NCBI GenBank assembly: GCA_964578835.1
Contig: CAZOEL010000007.1
Span: 52,013 to 116,012 of the forward strand
Direction of reading: 5' to 3'
Length of the DNA: 64,000 nt
Source: CAZOEL01 sp964578835
GTDB lineage: Bacteria > Desulfobacterota > Syntrophobacteria > Syntrophobacterales > Syntrophobacteraceae
In this document: piece after piece, positions 45,041 through 52,002 of the stretch
How positions within the stretch are numbered: position 1 is the first letter of the stretch
Layout of the letters: every line of letters begins with the position of its first letter
Made by a program: the position numbers and the translations under genes
Notes under the pieces: model-generated
Databases searched by the model: none
The model's input: the letters and a program-made list of their open reading frames with translations, nothing else
Told to the model about the DNA's origin: nothing

Positions 45041-46216
45041 ATGGAAGAAACAGAAAACAGGCGACAAGATTCCAGAGCTCCTGCGGGGTTTGAATCTCAA
45101 CGAAAAGGGTATCGTCCTTTTCTCTTGATTGTGCTCTTTTTGTCTCTTTACCTGACTTATTTGATTTTGCAGCCGTTTCTTGACATTCTCGTTCTGGCCA
45201 TTGTTCTCGCTTCCCTTTTTTATCCAGCCCAAATCTACCTGCGACGTCTCTATCGAGGCCGCGAAACACTGGCTGCTCTGACCGTCGTTTTCATCATTAC
45301 TTTTGTCATAGTTATACCTGTATTCTTGTTCACTACTTCGCTCATTTCTCAAGGGCTGGATTCGCTCAACCGCGTAAACGAATGGCTGAGAGCCGGCAAC
45401 ATTCCAAAAGTGGTGGAGGATCCGCGATTCGCCTCTTACCTGAACTGGGTGCAGGAGCGTTTTCCGGCTTTTGATCTGAACAAGCTGGATATCCCCCGCA
45501 ACCTTCTCGATCTCAGTAAGAATGTCGGTCAGTTTCTGTTGAGCAAGGGCGCTACGATTTTGGGGAACGTCGCTCATCTGGTGACGCGGTTTTTCATCAT
45601 GATCTTCATCATCTTCTTCCTGGTGCGCGATGGAAAGGATATGGTTGAAAAGGGCAGATATTTTTCCCCACTGCGTAAAGATCAAGAGGATAGACTCCTT
45701 GATGGCGTACGAGTGGTTGCCCGCTCTGTTTTGCTCGGAAGCTTCATGACTTCGCTCCTCCAAGGTTTGGTCGGCGGCATAGGCCTTTCCCTTGTGGGCA
45801 TCCCCGGACTCTTCTGGGGAACCGTCATGGGCTTTTCTTCTCTTATCCCCGTTGTGGGGACTGCTCTCATATGGATTCCTTCAGTCATCTATCTTTTGAT
45901 TCTCGGGAAGACGAGCTCCGCCATCTTTCTCGCCCTTTGGTGCATGCTCCTCGTCGGCAGCATCGACAATTTTCTGAGGCCCTTTTTCATGGGTGGAGAA
46001 GCCAAGATGTCTCCTTTCTGGATCTTCCTGGCGATCCTTGGCGGCGTCCAGTACTTTGGCCTCACAGGAATACTCTATGGTCCGCTGATATTGAGCTTCG
46101 CAATGATAATGCTCTACATCTACGGGGTGGAGTACCAGGAGGAGCTAGGCGCGCAAGATAAGCACATGCCGGATCTGATCCATATTGAAGAGGAGCCTGT
46201 AAAAGAAGAGCAGTAG
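45041..46216 (+). CDS. AI-2E family transporter (PerM/TqsA-like membrane protein)
   Basis: 391 residues with eight membrane helices in the family pattern: two pairs near the N-terminus, an amphipathic linker (residues ~115-170), then the GTVMGFSSLIPVVGTALIWI core and the conserved GGVQYFGLTGILYGPLIL ending. AAGGA lies upstream of the ATG at 45041. Members export various small molecules or Na+/H+; the substrate cannot be read from sequence. Confidence 0.88.
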   Translation: MEETENRRQDSRAPAGFESQRKGYRPFLLIVLFLSLYLTYLILQPFLDILVLAIVLASLFYPAQIYLRRLYRGRETLAALTVVFIITFVIVIPVFLFTTSLISQGLDSLNRVNEWLRAGNIPKVVEDPRFASYLNWVQERFPAFDLNKLDIPRNLLDLSKNVGQFLLSKGATILGNVAHLVTRFFIMIFIIFFLVRDGKDMVEKGRYFSPLRKDQEDRLLDGVRVVARSVLLGSFMTSLLQGLVGGIGLSLVGIPGLFWGTVMGFSSLIPVVGTALIWIPSVIYLLILGKTSSAIFLALWCMLLVGSIDNFLRPFFMGGEAKMSPFWIFLAILGGVQYFGLTGILYGPLILSFAMIMLYIYGVEYQEELGAQDKHMPDLIHIEEEPVKEEQ

Positions 46217-46265
46217 AATTGTCGGCATGCGCCTGATAAATTCCGGCTGTCGGATTTCGATTCAA

Positions 46266-46535
46266 TCAAGACGATTCGCCGTCTGCCGATGAACAACCGG
46301 CTGCGGCTTCCTCCCGCTCTGCCAAGAACCTGCGTATCCTGGCCAGGGGTTTCTTGATTCTCGGGTAGCGCCGCTCGGTTCGGCAAATAATCCTGGCGAA
46401 AAAGGGCATGTGTGAGGAGAGCATCAATGCTCCGAGGGCTAGAAAAAGCCATCCCTGAAGTATCGGAAGCACCAGCCCGGCTACCCCGAGCAGAAGAAAG
46501 AGCCATCCAAAAGTTATTCGAATTATCTTGGGCAT
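46266..46535 (-). CDS. Small two-helix membrane protein, PGPGW/YbaN-like
   Basis: 89 residues beginning MPKIIRITFGW, two adjacent hydrophobic helices (LFLLLGVAGLVLPILQGWLFLALGALML) and a basic C-terminal tail. This resembles the PGPGW family of putative membrane proteins, although the PGPG turn reads PILQG. The frame extends upstream to a TTG at 46628 without support. It lies after leuA on the same strand (about 100 bp) and is convergent with the AI-2E permease gene. Confidence 0.65.
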   Translation of the reverse strand: MPKIIRITFGWLFLLLGVAGLVLPILQGWLFLALGALMLSSHMPFFARIICRTERRYPRIKKPLARIRRFLAEREEAAAGCSSADGESS

Positions 46536-46633
46536 AACAAAATGATAGTGGCGGGCGAGATGGTCCGCAAGTCTAAGCGACGACCCGGCCAGGAAGGCCG
46601 GGTCGGTATGGATGGCCGGTTTTCCCAATGGCG

Positions 46634-48259
46634 CTAATGCGAATTATTGGCGAAATACCTGTTGAACGCGTTGATATAGGCTCGGGCGCTCGCCTCGATG
46701 ACGTCGGGACTCGCTCCGATTCCGGAATAGACGGTTCCGTTGATCTCTACGCGGAGCATCGCTTCCCCCAAAGCGTCTTTTCCCATGGTGACGGCTTTGA
46801 GATCGTAGTCGCGCAAGATTCCCTGTTCGTTGACGATTCGTTCTATACACCGAAAAACGGCGTCTACCGGGCCATTGCCCGTCGAAGCGTCAGTAATCTT
46901 TTCCCCTTCTTTGAGGAGGGTCACCGACGCCAGCGGAGTCATGGTGTTGCCGCTCATGATCTGGAGGCTCTGGAAAGTGAAGGTCTCCGGCACCTTGGTG
47001 AGCTCGATCTCGACGATGGCATTGAGGTCCTGAGTGCCGACTTCCTTCTTTCTATCTGCGACGTTGATAAAACGCTGGTACACTCGCTCGAACTGATCTT
47101 GCTCGAGAGTGAAGCCCATCTCGGTCAGACGATGGCGCAAGGCCGCGCGGCCCGATCGGGCGGTCAAAACGATCTTATGCTGCTTGATGCCCAGGTCCTC
47201 GGGCTTTATGATTTCGTAGGTCCTGCGGTCTTTGAGTATTCCGTCCTGATGAACTCCCGAGGAATGGGCGAAGGCGTTGGAGCCGACAATAGCCTTGTTC
47301 GGCTGAACGGGAATGTTCATGAGACGGCTGACCATCCTGCTTGTGCGATAAATTTCCTGGGTCGCAATGCCTGTTTCCGCTTGATAGTTGGCGTAGCGGG
47401 TCTTCAGGATCATGACGATTTCTTCGAGGGAGGCGTTGCCCGCGCGCTCGCCTACGCCATTGATGGTGCATTCGACCTGATTGGCCCCATTTCGAATTGC
47501 CGCGATGCTGTTGGCAACAGCCAGGCCGAGATCGTTGTGGCAGTGAACGCTCAATACAACGCGGTCGAGCGCCGGCACACTCTCCTTGAGCCTTCTTATG
47601 AAATCGCCGTATTCCTCCGGAATGGCGTATCCGACGGTATCCGGCACGTTTATGACGGTCGCTCCGGCGTTGATGGCCGCTTCGACCACCCTGCAAAGAT
47701 ATTCGTAATCCGTGCGGGAGGCGTCTTCAGTCGAGTATTCGACATCCTCGCAATACTTCTTCGCGTACCGAACCGCTTCGACCGCCATCTCGAGCGCGCT
47801 GTCCTTGTCGCGGCGCAGCTTCTTCTGGAGATGGATATCCGATGAGCCCAAAAAGACATGCAGGCGCGGGCGCTCAGCCAATTGCACCGCCTGCCAGGCG
47901 ATGTCGATATCTTCTTTCACTGCTCTTGCGAGCGCGGCGATGGACGGTCCCCCCTTGATGTGCTCCGAGACGGCCCTGACCGACTGCAGGTCTTCAGGCG
48001 AAGAGCACGGGAAACCGGCTTCAATGACATCTACCCCGAGCCGTGCAAGCTGCTCCGCTATCTCGATCTTCTGCTTCCTGTTCAGCTTGGCGCCCGGCAC
48101 CTGCTCCCCATCTCTCAATGTAGTATCAAAAATGTATATTCGACGACTCATCTCGTTCTCCTTTCCTGGCGTTTTCTCATTATTGCATTCTTTTTCCAAA
48201 CGGGTCCGCTTCTGCTCGAGCGCCTCTTTAGATAAATCCACTGGGCCAGTCAACCCCAT
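46634..48259 (-). CDS. leuA: 2-isopropylmalate synthase
   Basis: First committed enzyme of leucine synthesis (acetyl-CoA plus 2-oxoisovalerate). DTTLRDGEQVPG carries the metal and catalytic residues; HCHNDLGLAVANS, NGVGERAGNASLEE and SSGVHQDG follow; the C-terminal third is the leucine-sensing LeuA dimer domain. The conserved body begins MSRRIYIFDTTLRDG at 48151 (AAAGGAG upstream). A start at 48259, preceded by a perfect 13-base anti-Shine-Dalgarno match, adds 36 charged residues in frame. I list the longer form (541 residues) because of that signal; 505 residues is the alternative. Controlled by the attenuator at 48303-48467. Confidence 0.93.
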   Translation of the reverse strand: MGLTGPVDLSKEALEQKRTRLEKECNNEKTPGKENEMSRRIYIFDTTLRDGEQVPGAKLNRKQKIEIAEQLARLGVDVIEAGFPCSSPEDLQSVRAVSEHIKGGPSIAALARAVKEDIDIAWQAVQLAERPRLHVFLGSSDIHLQKKLRRDKDSALEMAVEAVRYAKKYCEDVEYSTEDASRTDYEYLCRVVEAAINAGATVINVPDTVGYAIPEEYGDFIRRLKESVPALDRVVLSVHCHNDLGLAVANSIAAIRNGANQVECTINGVGERAGNASLEEIVMILKTRYANYQAETGIATQEIYRTSRMVSRLMNIPVQPNKAIVGSNAFAHSSGVHQDGILKDRRTYEIIKPEDLGIKQHKIVLTARSGRAALRHRLTEMGFTLEQDQFERVYQRFINVADRKKEVGTQDLNAIVEIELTKVPETFTFQSLQIMSGNTMTPLASVTLLKEGEKITDASTGNGPVDAVFRCIERIVNEQGILRDYDLKAVTMGKDALGEAMLRVEINGTVYSGIGASPDVIEASARAYINAFNRYFANNSH

Positions 48260-48263
48260 GCCC

Positions 48264-48276
48264 GATCACCTCCTTT
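48264..48276 (-). promoter_or_regulatory. Perfect 13-base Shine-Dalgarno for the upstream leuA start
   Basis: AAAGGAGGTGATC on the minus strand is the exact complement of the usual 3' end of 16S rRNA (GATCACCTCCTTT). It ends 4 bases before the ATG at 48259. Confidence 0.8.
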
Positions 48277-48302
48277 CCCGTTGCCGGATTCCATCAAAGC
48301 CA

Positions 48303-48341
48303 ATAAAAACAAAAAAGGCCATGGGGGGAACCCATGGCCTT
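48303..48341 (-). terminator. Attenuator terminator of leuA
   Basis: On the minus strand AAGGCCATGGG, loop TTCCC, CCCATGGCCTT form a perfect 11-bp stem followed directly by TTTTTTGTTTTT. It lies between a leucine-rich leader peptide and leuA. The 5' arm (AAGGCC) is complementary to GGCCTT within the leader (48405-48411), giving a competing antiterminator. Confidence 0.9.
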
Positions 48342-48365
48342 CGTTTTTGCTTGCGTCATGCTGTG

Positions 48366-48467
48366 CTACGGCATTTGCAGTGGAAAGGCATGAGACCCCC
48401 GCGCCAAGGCCCTAAGGCTAAGGAGTAGAGATAAAAAGAGTGAAAGGGTCGAAGCCATTGCCGTCAT
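48366..48467 (-). CDS. Leucine-rich leader peptide (leuL-like)
   Basis: 33 codons: MTAMASTLSLFLSLLLSLRA then LARGSHAFPLQMP and TAG. It has nine Leu codons, seven of them within a run of eleven (CTT, CTC, TTA, CTA, CTC, CTT, CTT). AGGA lies 8 bases before the ATG. Together with the downstream terminator this is the layout of ribosome-mediated attenuation: stalling at Leu codons when charged tRNA-Leu is short would favour the antiterminator and let leuA be transcribed. Confidence 0.85.
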   Translation of the reverse strand: MTAMASTLSLFLSLLLSLRALARGSHAFPLQMP

Positions 48468-48526
48468 GCCGTTTATCCTGCGCGATTTGATGATCCTAAT
48501 GCCAAATAGTAAGCACCGCCCTGAAA

Positions 48527-48667
48527 CTACAGGTTCAGACCAACCCAAAAGCACAGAGCAACCTCAATGAGAAAGATCACGGTGTAGAGAGCATATTTTT
48601 CGATTGAGAAATCTTCGATGATCTTGTTGGCGTCTTGCATTGTTTCCATTGCTTTCGTCACTTCCAT
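48527..48667 (-). CDS. 46-residue single-pass membrane protein at the head of the leu transcript
   Basis: MEVTKAMETMQDANKIIEDF then a charged SIEKYAL stretch and one membrane helix (YTVIFLIEVALCFWVGLNL) that runs to the C-terminus. GGGGGAG stands 5 bases before the ATG at 48667. It is preceded by a good promoter and followed, 59 bp on, by the leader peptide. I do not recognise the family. Confidence 0.6.
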   Translation of the reverse strand: MEVTKAMETMQDANKIIEDFSIEKYALYTVIFLIEVALCFWVGLNL

Positions 48668-48735
48668 GATTCTCCCCCGCTGCTGTCTTCTCGGATCTTC
48701 AATGTAGCGTGGACATTTGCCAAAAAAACACATTG

Positions 48736-48766
48736 ATTATATAGAAAAAGGAGTGGAAAAGATCAA
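48736..48766 (-). promoter_or_regulatory. Sigma-70 promoter of the small-protein/leu transcript
   Basis: Minus strand TTGATC (48761-48766), 17 bases, TATATA overlapping TATAAT (48736-48743). Transcription would start near 48729, about 60 bases before the small membrane protein ATG. Confidence 0.6.
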
Positions 48767-48869
48767 GTTAAAAAATAGGAAGAAATCATTTTCCTTTTGC
48801 GTCGTATGCCTTGGTTGATCTTTTCGATCTCCGCCATATCGCGAAAAGTTGAGGAAAGGCTGTTGGATA

Positions 48870-50180
48870 ATGAACAATGACATACCGTCCGTCAACATCC
48901 CGGAGGATGTGCTGCGCATCATGAATCGTCTATTCCGGTCCGGCCATGGAGTCTGGTTGGTAGGAGGCGTTATTCGAGACCATTTGCTAGGCATCGAGCC
49001 CAAAGATTGGGATCTTGCCACCGACGCCGCGCCGGAGCAAGTGATGAAGCTCTTCAAGCGAGTGGTCCCCGTAGGGATTCGCCATGGCACGGTCCAAATA
49101 CGCACCGAGCGAAGAGGCGTCGAAGTCACTTCCGTTCCCTTTCGAGGAGAAGAGGGGATTATACGAGACCTCTCACGGCGCGATTTTTCGGTGAACGCCA
49201 TGGCCTTGTCTTTTCCGGAAGCCCAGCTCCTTGATCTGCACAACGGACGGAACGATCTTGAAAAACGGGTTTTGCGCGCGACCGGGAATCCCTTGGAGCG
49301 ATTCAGAGAAGATCCGCTCCGTGTCTTGAGAGCTGCTCGTTTTGTCTCGGTGTACGGGTTCGGCATAGAAGAGAGAACTTTTGAAGCCATGAGAGAAGAG
49401 GCGCATGGGCTTTCCTATGTGGCGGGCGAGCGGATTCGGGATGAGCTGTGCAAATTGCTTCTGGGCGACCACGTCGTGGAGGCCTTCGGATGGATGAAGC
49501 GAAGCGGGACCCTTGACGTCATCTTCAGCGAAATTCTCGAATGCTGCGGGAGAACGCAGCGGGAAGATCCGCTCTATGATGACTACGAGCATACGCTGCT
49601 CACGGTCAGCCATTGTCCTCGGCGATTGAGGGTTCGGCTTGCAGCCCTGTTTCACGATATCGCTCGGCCGGAAATAAGCGAAGGCGACTATCCTTCCGCC
49701 GCGCAAGACGAAAACCGGGCCGGCGCTCTTTTGTCCGAGAGGATAATGGAGCGGTGGCGAGTGTCTCATAAGGAAATCCGCGAGGTGTCCACCTTGGTGG
49801 GTAATTGTCCGAGAAAGCTCACATGGAGCGGGGCCGCCTTGAGGCGTCTGCTCTCCAGGGTCGGAATCGGGCTCGTGGACGATCTGCTCGACCTTGCCGA
49901 AGCCGATCTCCTTTCCTGTTCGAACGCTTCCGGGTTGGAAGAGCTGCGGGCGCTTCGAGTCGAAATCGGTCGCGAGCTCGAGAGGAACCCCCCGCTTGGT
50001 CTGAAGGACTTAGCCGTTGGCGGAGCGGATGTGATGAAAGCTCTCGATTTAAGGCCCGGACCCGTTGTGGGAGAAATTCTTTCGAGATTGCACGAGATGG
50101 CGTTGGACGATCCGGATTTGAATGAGCGCAAAATTCTTATGGATTTTATCAGAAAAGAATATGATAAAAAGAACTTGTGA
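48870..50180 (+). CDS. tRNA nucleotidyltransferase/poly(A) polymerase family protein with HD domain
   Basis: 436 residues. The class II nucleotidyltransferase head is complete: LVGGVIRDHLLG, then DWDLAT (catalytic aspartates), GIRHGTVQI, RRDFSVNAMA, RFREDPLRVLRAARF. A C-terminal HD domain follows (DDYEHTLLTV, LAALFHDIARP). This suits a CCA-adding enzyme that repairs tRNA 3' ends; A-adding or poly(A) activity cannot be separated by eye. The ATG at 48870 is preferred to a TTG at 48849. Confidence 0.88.
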   Translation: MNNDIPSVNIPEDVLRIMNRLFRSGHGVWLVGGVIRDHLLGIEPKDWDLATDAAPEQVMKLFKRVVPVGIRHGTVQIRTERRGVEVTSVPFRGEEGIIRDLSRRDFSVNAMALSFPEAQLLDLHNGRNDLEKRVLRATGNPLERFREDPLRVLRAARFVSVYGFGIEERTFEAMREEAHGLSYVAGERIRDELCKLLLGDHVVEAFGWMKRSGTLDVIFSEILECCGRTQREDPLYDDYEHTLLTVSHCPRRLRVRLAALFHDIARPEISEGDYPSAAQDENRAGALLSERIMERWRVSHKEIREVSTLVGNCPRKLTWSGAALRRLLSRVGIGLVDDLLDLAEADLLSCSNASGLEELRALRVEIGRELERNPPLGLKDLAVGGADVMKALDLRPGPVVGEILSRLHEMALDDPDLNERKILMDFIRKEYDKKNL

Positions 50181-50250
50181 TCGTTTGGCCTGTGGCGAGA
50201 GTGTTCCATTGCGCATGTCCTGAATTTCCAGGAAAACGGGAGGAATCGTG

Positions 50251-50943
50251 ATGTTGGTAAGAGACTGGATGAGCACAGACGTTGTCGCTATCGATGTGGA
50301 TGATTCCATGCAGCAGGCTGCGCGGATCATGAAAGAAAAAAGCATTCGGATGCTTCCGGTTATGAAAGAGGGCAGATTGGCAGGCGTCGTCTCGGATACC
50401 GACCTAAAGCGGGCTTCCGCTTCCGACGCGACTTCCCTCGATATTCACGAATTGCTCTATCTCATCGCAAGAATAAAGGTCAAAGACATCATGACGAAAA
50501 ATCCGGTGACTGTTCCGCCGGATTTTACCATTGAGGAAACGGCGGAAATTTTCATGACGAAGAACATCTCCGGCGTTCCCGTTTTGGACGAGAAGAAGGG
50601 AGTGGTCGGCATCATAACGCGAAACGACCTTTTCAAGGTGCTTGTTTCTCTGAGCGGTTTGGGCAAAAGGGGCATTCAGCTGGCTTTCCAAATCGAAGAT
50701 AAACCCGGCTCCATCAAAGATCTTACCGATATCGTGAGGCGATACGGCGCCCGCATCGCCAGCATCCTTGGGGCGTATGACCGGGCGCCGGAAGGTTTCC
50801 GAATCATTTATATCAGGATCTATGATGTTGACCGGAAGACGTTGCCGCAGCTCCTCGATGAACTGAAAAACAATGCTCTCATGCTCTATATGGTGGATCA
50901 CCGTGAGAATCGTAGAGAGATATACAGAGATCTGCCGAAATAG
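50251..50943 (+). CDS. CBS-CBS-ACT protein (AcuB-like)
   Basis: About 230 residues: two CBS domains (MSTDVVAIDVDDSMQQAARI ... GVVSDTDLKRA; DIMTKNPVTVPPDFTIEETA ... GIITRNDLFKV) that together form an adenine-nucleotide-binding Bateman module, then an ACT domain (GIQLAFQIEDKPGSIKDLTD). It probably senses nucleotide and amino-acid ligands; the target is unknown. GGGAGG lies 7 bases before the ATG at 50251; a GTG immediately precedes it. It starts 70 bp after the CCA-adding-type gene. Confidence 0.85.
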   Translation: MLVRDWMSTDVVAIDVDDSMQQAARIMKEKSIRMLPVMKEGRLAGVVSDTDLKRASASDATSLDIHELLYLIARIKVKDIMTKNPVTVPPDFTIEETAEIFMTKNISGVPVLDEKKGVVGIITRNDLFKVLVSLSGLGKRGIQLAFQIEDKPGSIKDLTDIVRRYGARIASILGAYDRAPEGFRIIYIRIYDVDRKTLPQLLDELKNNALMLYMVDHRENRREIYRDLPK

Positions 50944-50960
50944 ACGTACGGTTTGCTGCT

Positions 50961-51941
50961 ATGGATGAAAAGAAAGTGAAGCTCCCCGTATTGGATTCCG
51001 TCAGGCCGGCGGCGTCGCAAAGCCTTCGGGTGAGGTTTCGTCCGGAATCGATCGACCGTGCCGTGGAAAGCTGGGGCGAAGAGCTCAAAGGCCCTTCCGA
51101 CTGGGGACATGCCTGTCACTATTTCGACGCCGGCGAGGAAACGGTGCGCTGGATTTTTGTCCTGGATGTCCTCAATCACTGTTTCTGGCCCGATCCGGGA
51201 GAGCCGGTCTGGACGGTTGAATATCGCGGAGAGCGCTACTCCGGGTACTGGGGCCTTGCCGCGAGCCTTAAAAAAGCCATGGAATCGGGTATTCCTCTAA
51301 CGAGCGCCGCCTATCTTTCGGAGATTTCCCAGGATGTTCTACGGGAAATCTTCGCCGGCGAAGGCGAGATTCCCATGCTCGATGAAAGGCTTCATAACCT
51401 CAGGGAAGCGGGCCGCGAGCTTTTGTCCCGATGGCGGGGAGATGTGGTCAATCTCGTTGAAAGCTCTCGAGGCAGCGCGGTGCAAACGGTCATGGAAGTC
51501 GTTTCCTCTTTCCCGAGCTTTCGAGACGAGGCGTTATATCGGGGGAACAGAGTATGCCTGTGGAAGAGAGCCCAAATTTTTGCGTCGGATCTCTACCACG
51601 CCTTCGACGGAAGCCATTGGGGCTCTTTCCACGATATCGCCGAGCTGACCGCCTTTGCCGACTATAAGCTTCCGCAGGTTCTGAGAGCCCTCCGCGTCAT
51701 TTCCTATGCGCCCGAGCTGGCTGAAAAAATCGATAAGCTGGAGATGTTCGAAAACGGAAGCGAAGAAGAAGTCGAGATCCGGGCGATGACTATATTTGCT
51801 GTTGAAGCTTTCAAGGAAAGCTTCCGGCGAGTCGGAAGAAGCGTCACAAGCGCCGAAATCGATAACTGGCTCTGGCAGCTTGGGCAGCTGGAGCCTTTCA
51901 GACAGAAACCCTATCATCGCTGCCGCACCATCTATTACTGA
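50961..51941 (+). CDS. Queuosine salvage protein, DUF2419/Qng1 family
   Basis: 326 residues. Diagnostic stretches are VESWGEELKGPSDWGHACHY, DPGEPVWTVEYRGERYSGYW, LWKRAQIFASDLYHAF and LTAFADYKLPQVLRALRVIS. The family hydrolyses queuosine 5'-phosphate to release queuine, so the base can be reused for tRNA. Seen in eukaryotes and scattered bacteria. It follows the CBS-ACT gene by 17 bp. Fold assignment is confident; substrate is by family knowledge. Confidence 0.85.
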   Translation: MDEKKVKLPVLDSVRPAASQSLRVRFRPESIDRAVESWGEELKGPSDWGHACHYFDAGEETVRWIFVLDVLNHCFWPDPGEPVWTVEYRGERYSGYWGLAASLKKAMESGIPLTSAAYLSEISQDVLREIFAGEGEIPMLDERLHNLREAGRELLSRWRGDVVNLVESSRGSAVQTVMEVVSSFPSFRDEALYRGNRVCLWKRAQIFASDLYHAFDGSHWGSFHDIAELTAFADYKLPQVLRALRVISYAPELAEKIDKLEMFENGSEEEVEIRAMTIFAVEAFKESFRRVGRSVTSAEIDNWLWQLGQLEPFRQKPYHRCRTIYY

Positions 51942-52002
51942 AATTCCGCCGCCCGTGAATACTCTGCACAACTGCAATTCTTCTAATGAAAGGAAATGTG
52001 GA

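Noticed and set aside
46628..47845. 405-codon plus-strand frame opposite leuA
   Set aside because: Complement of conserved LeuA codons; the composition mirrors the sense gene.
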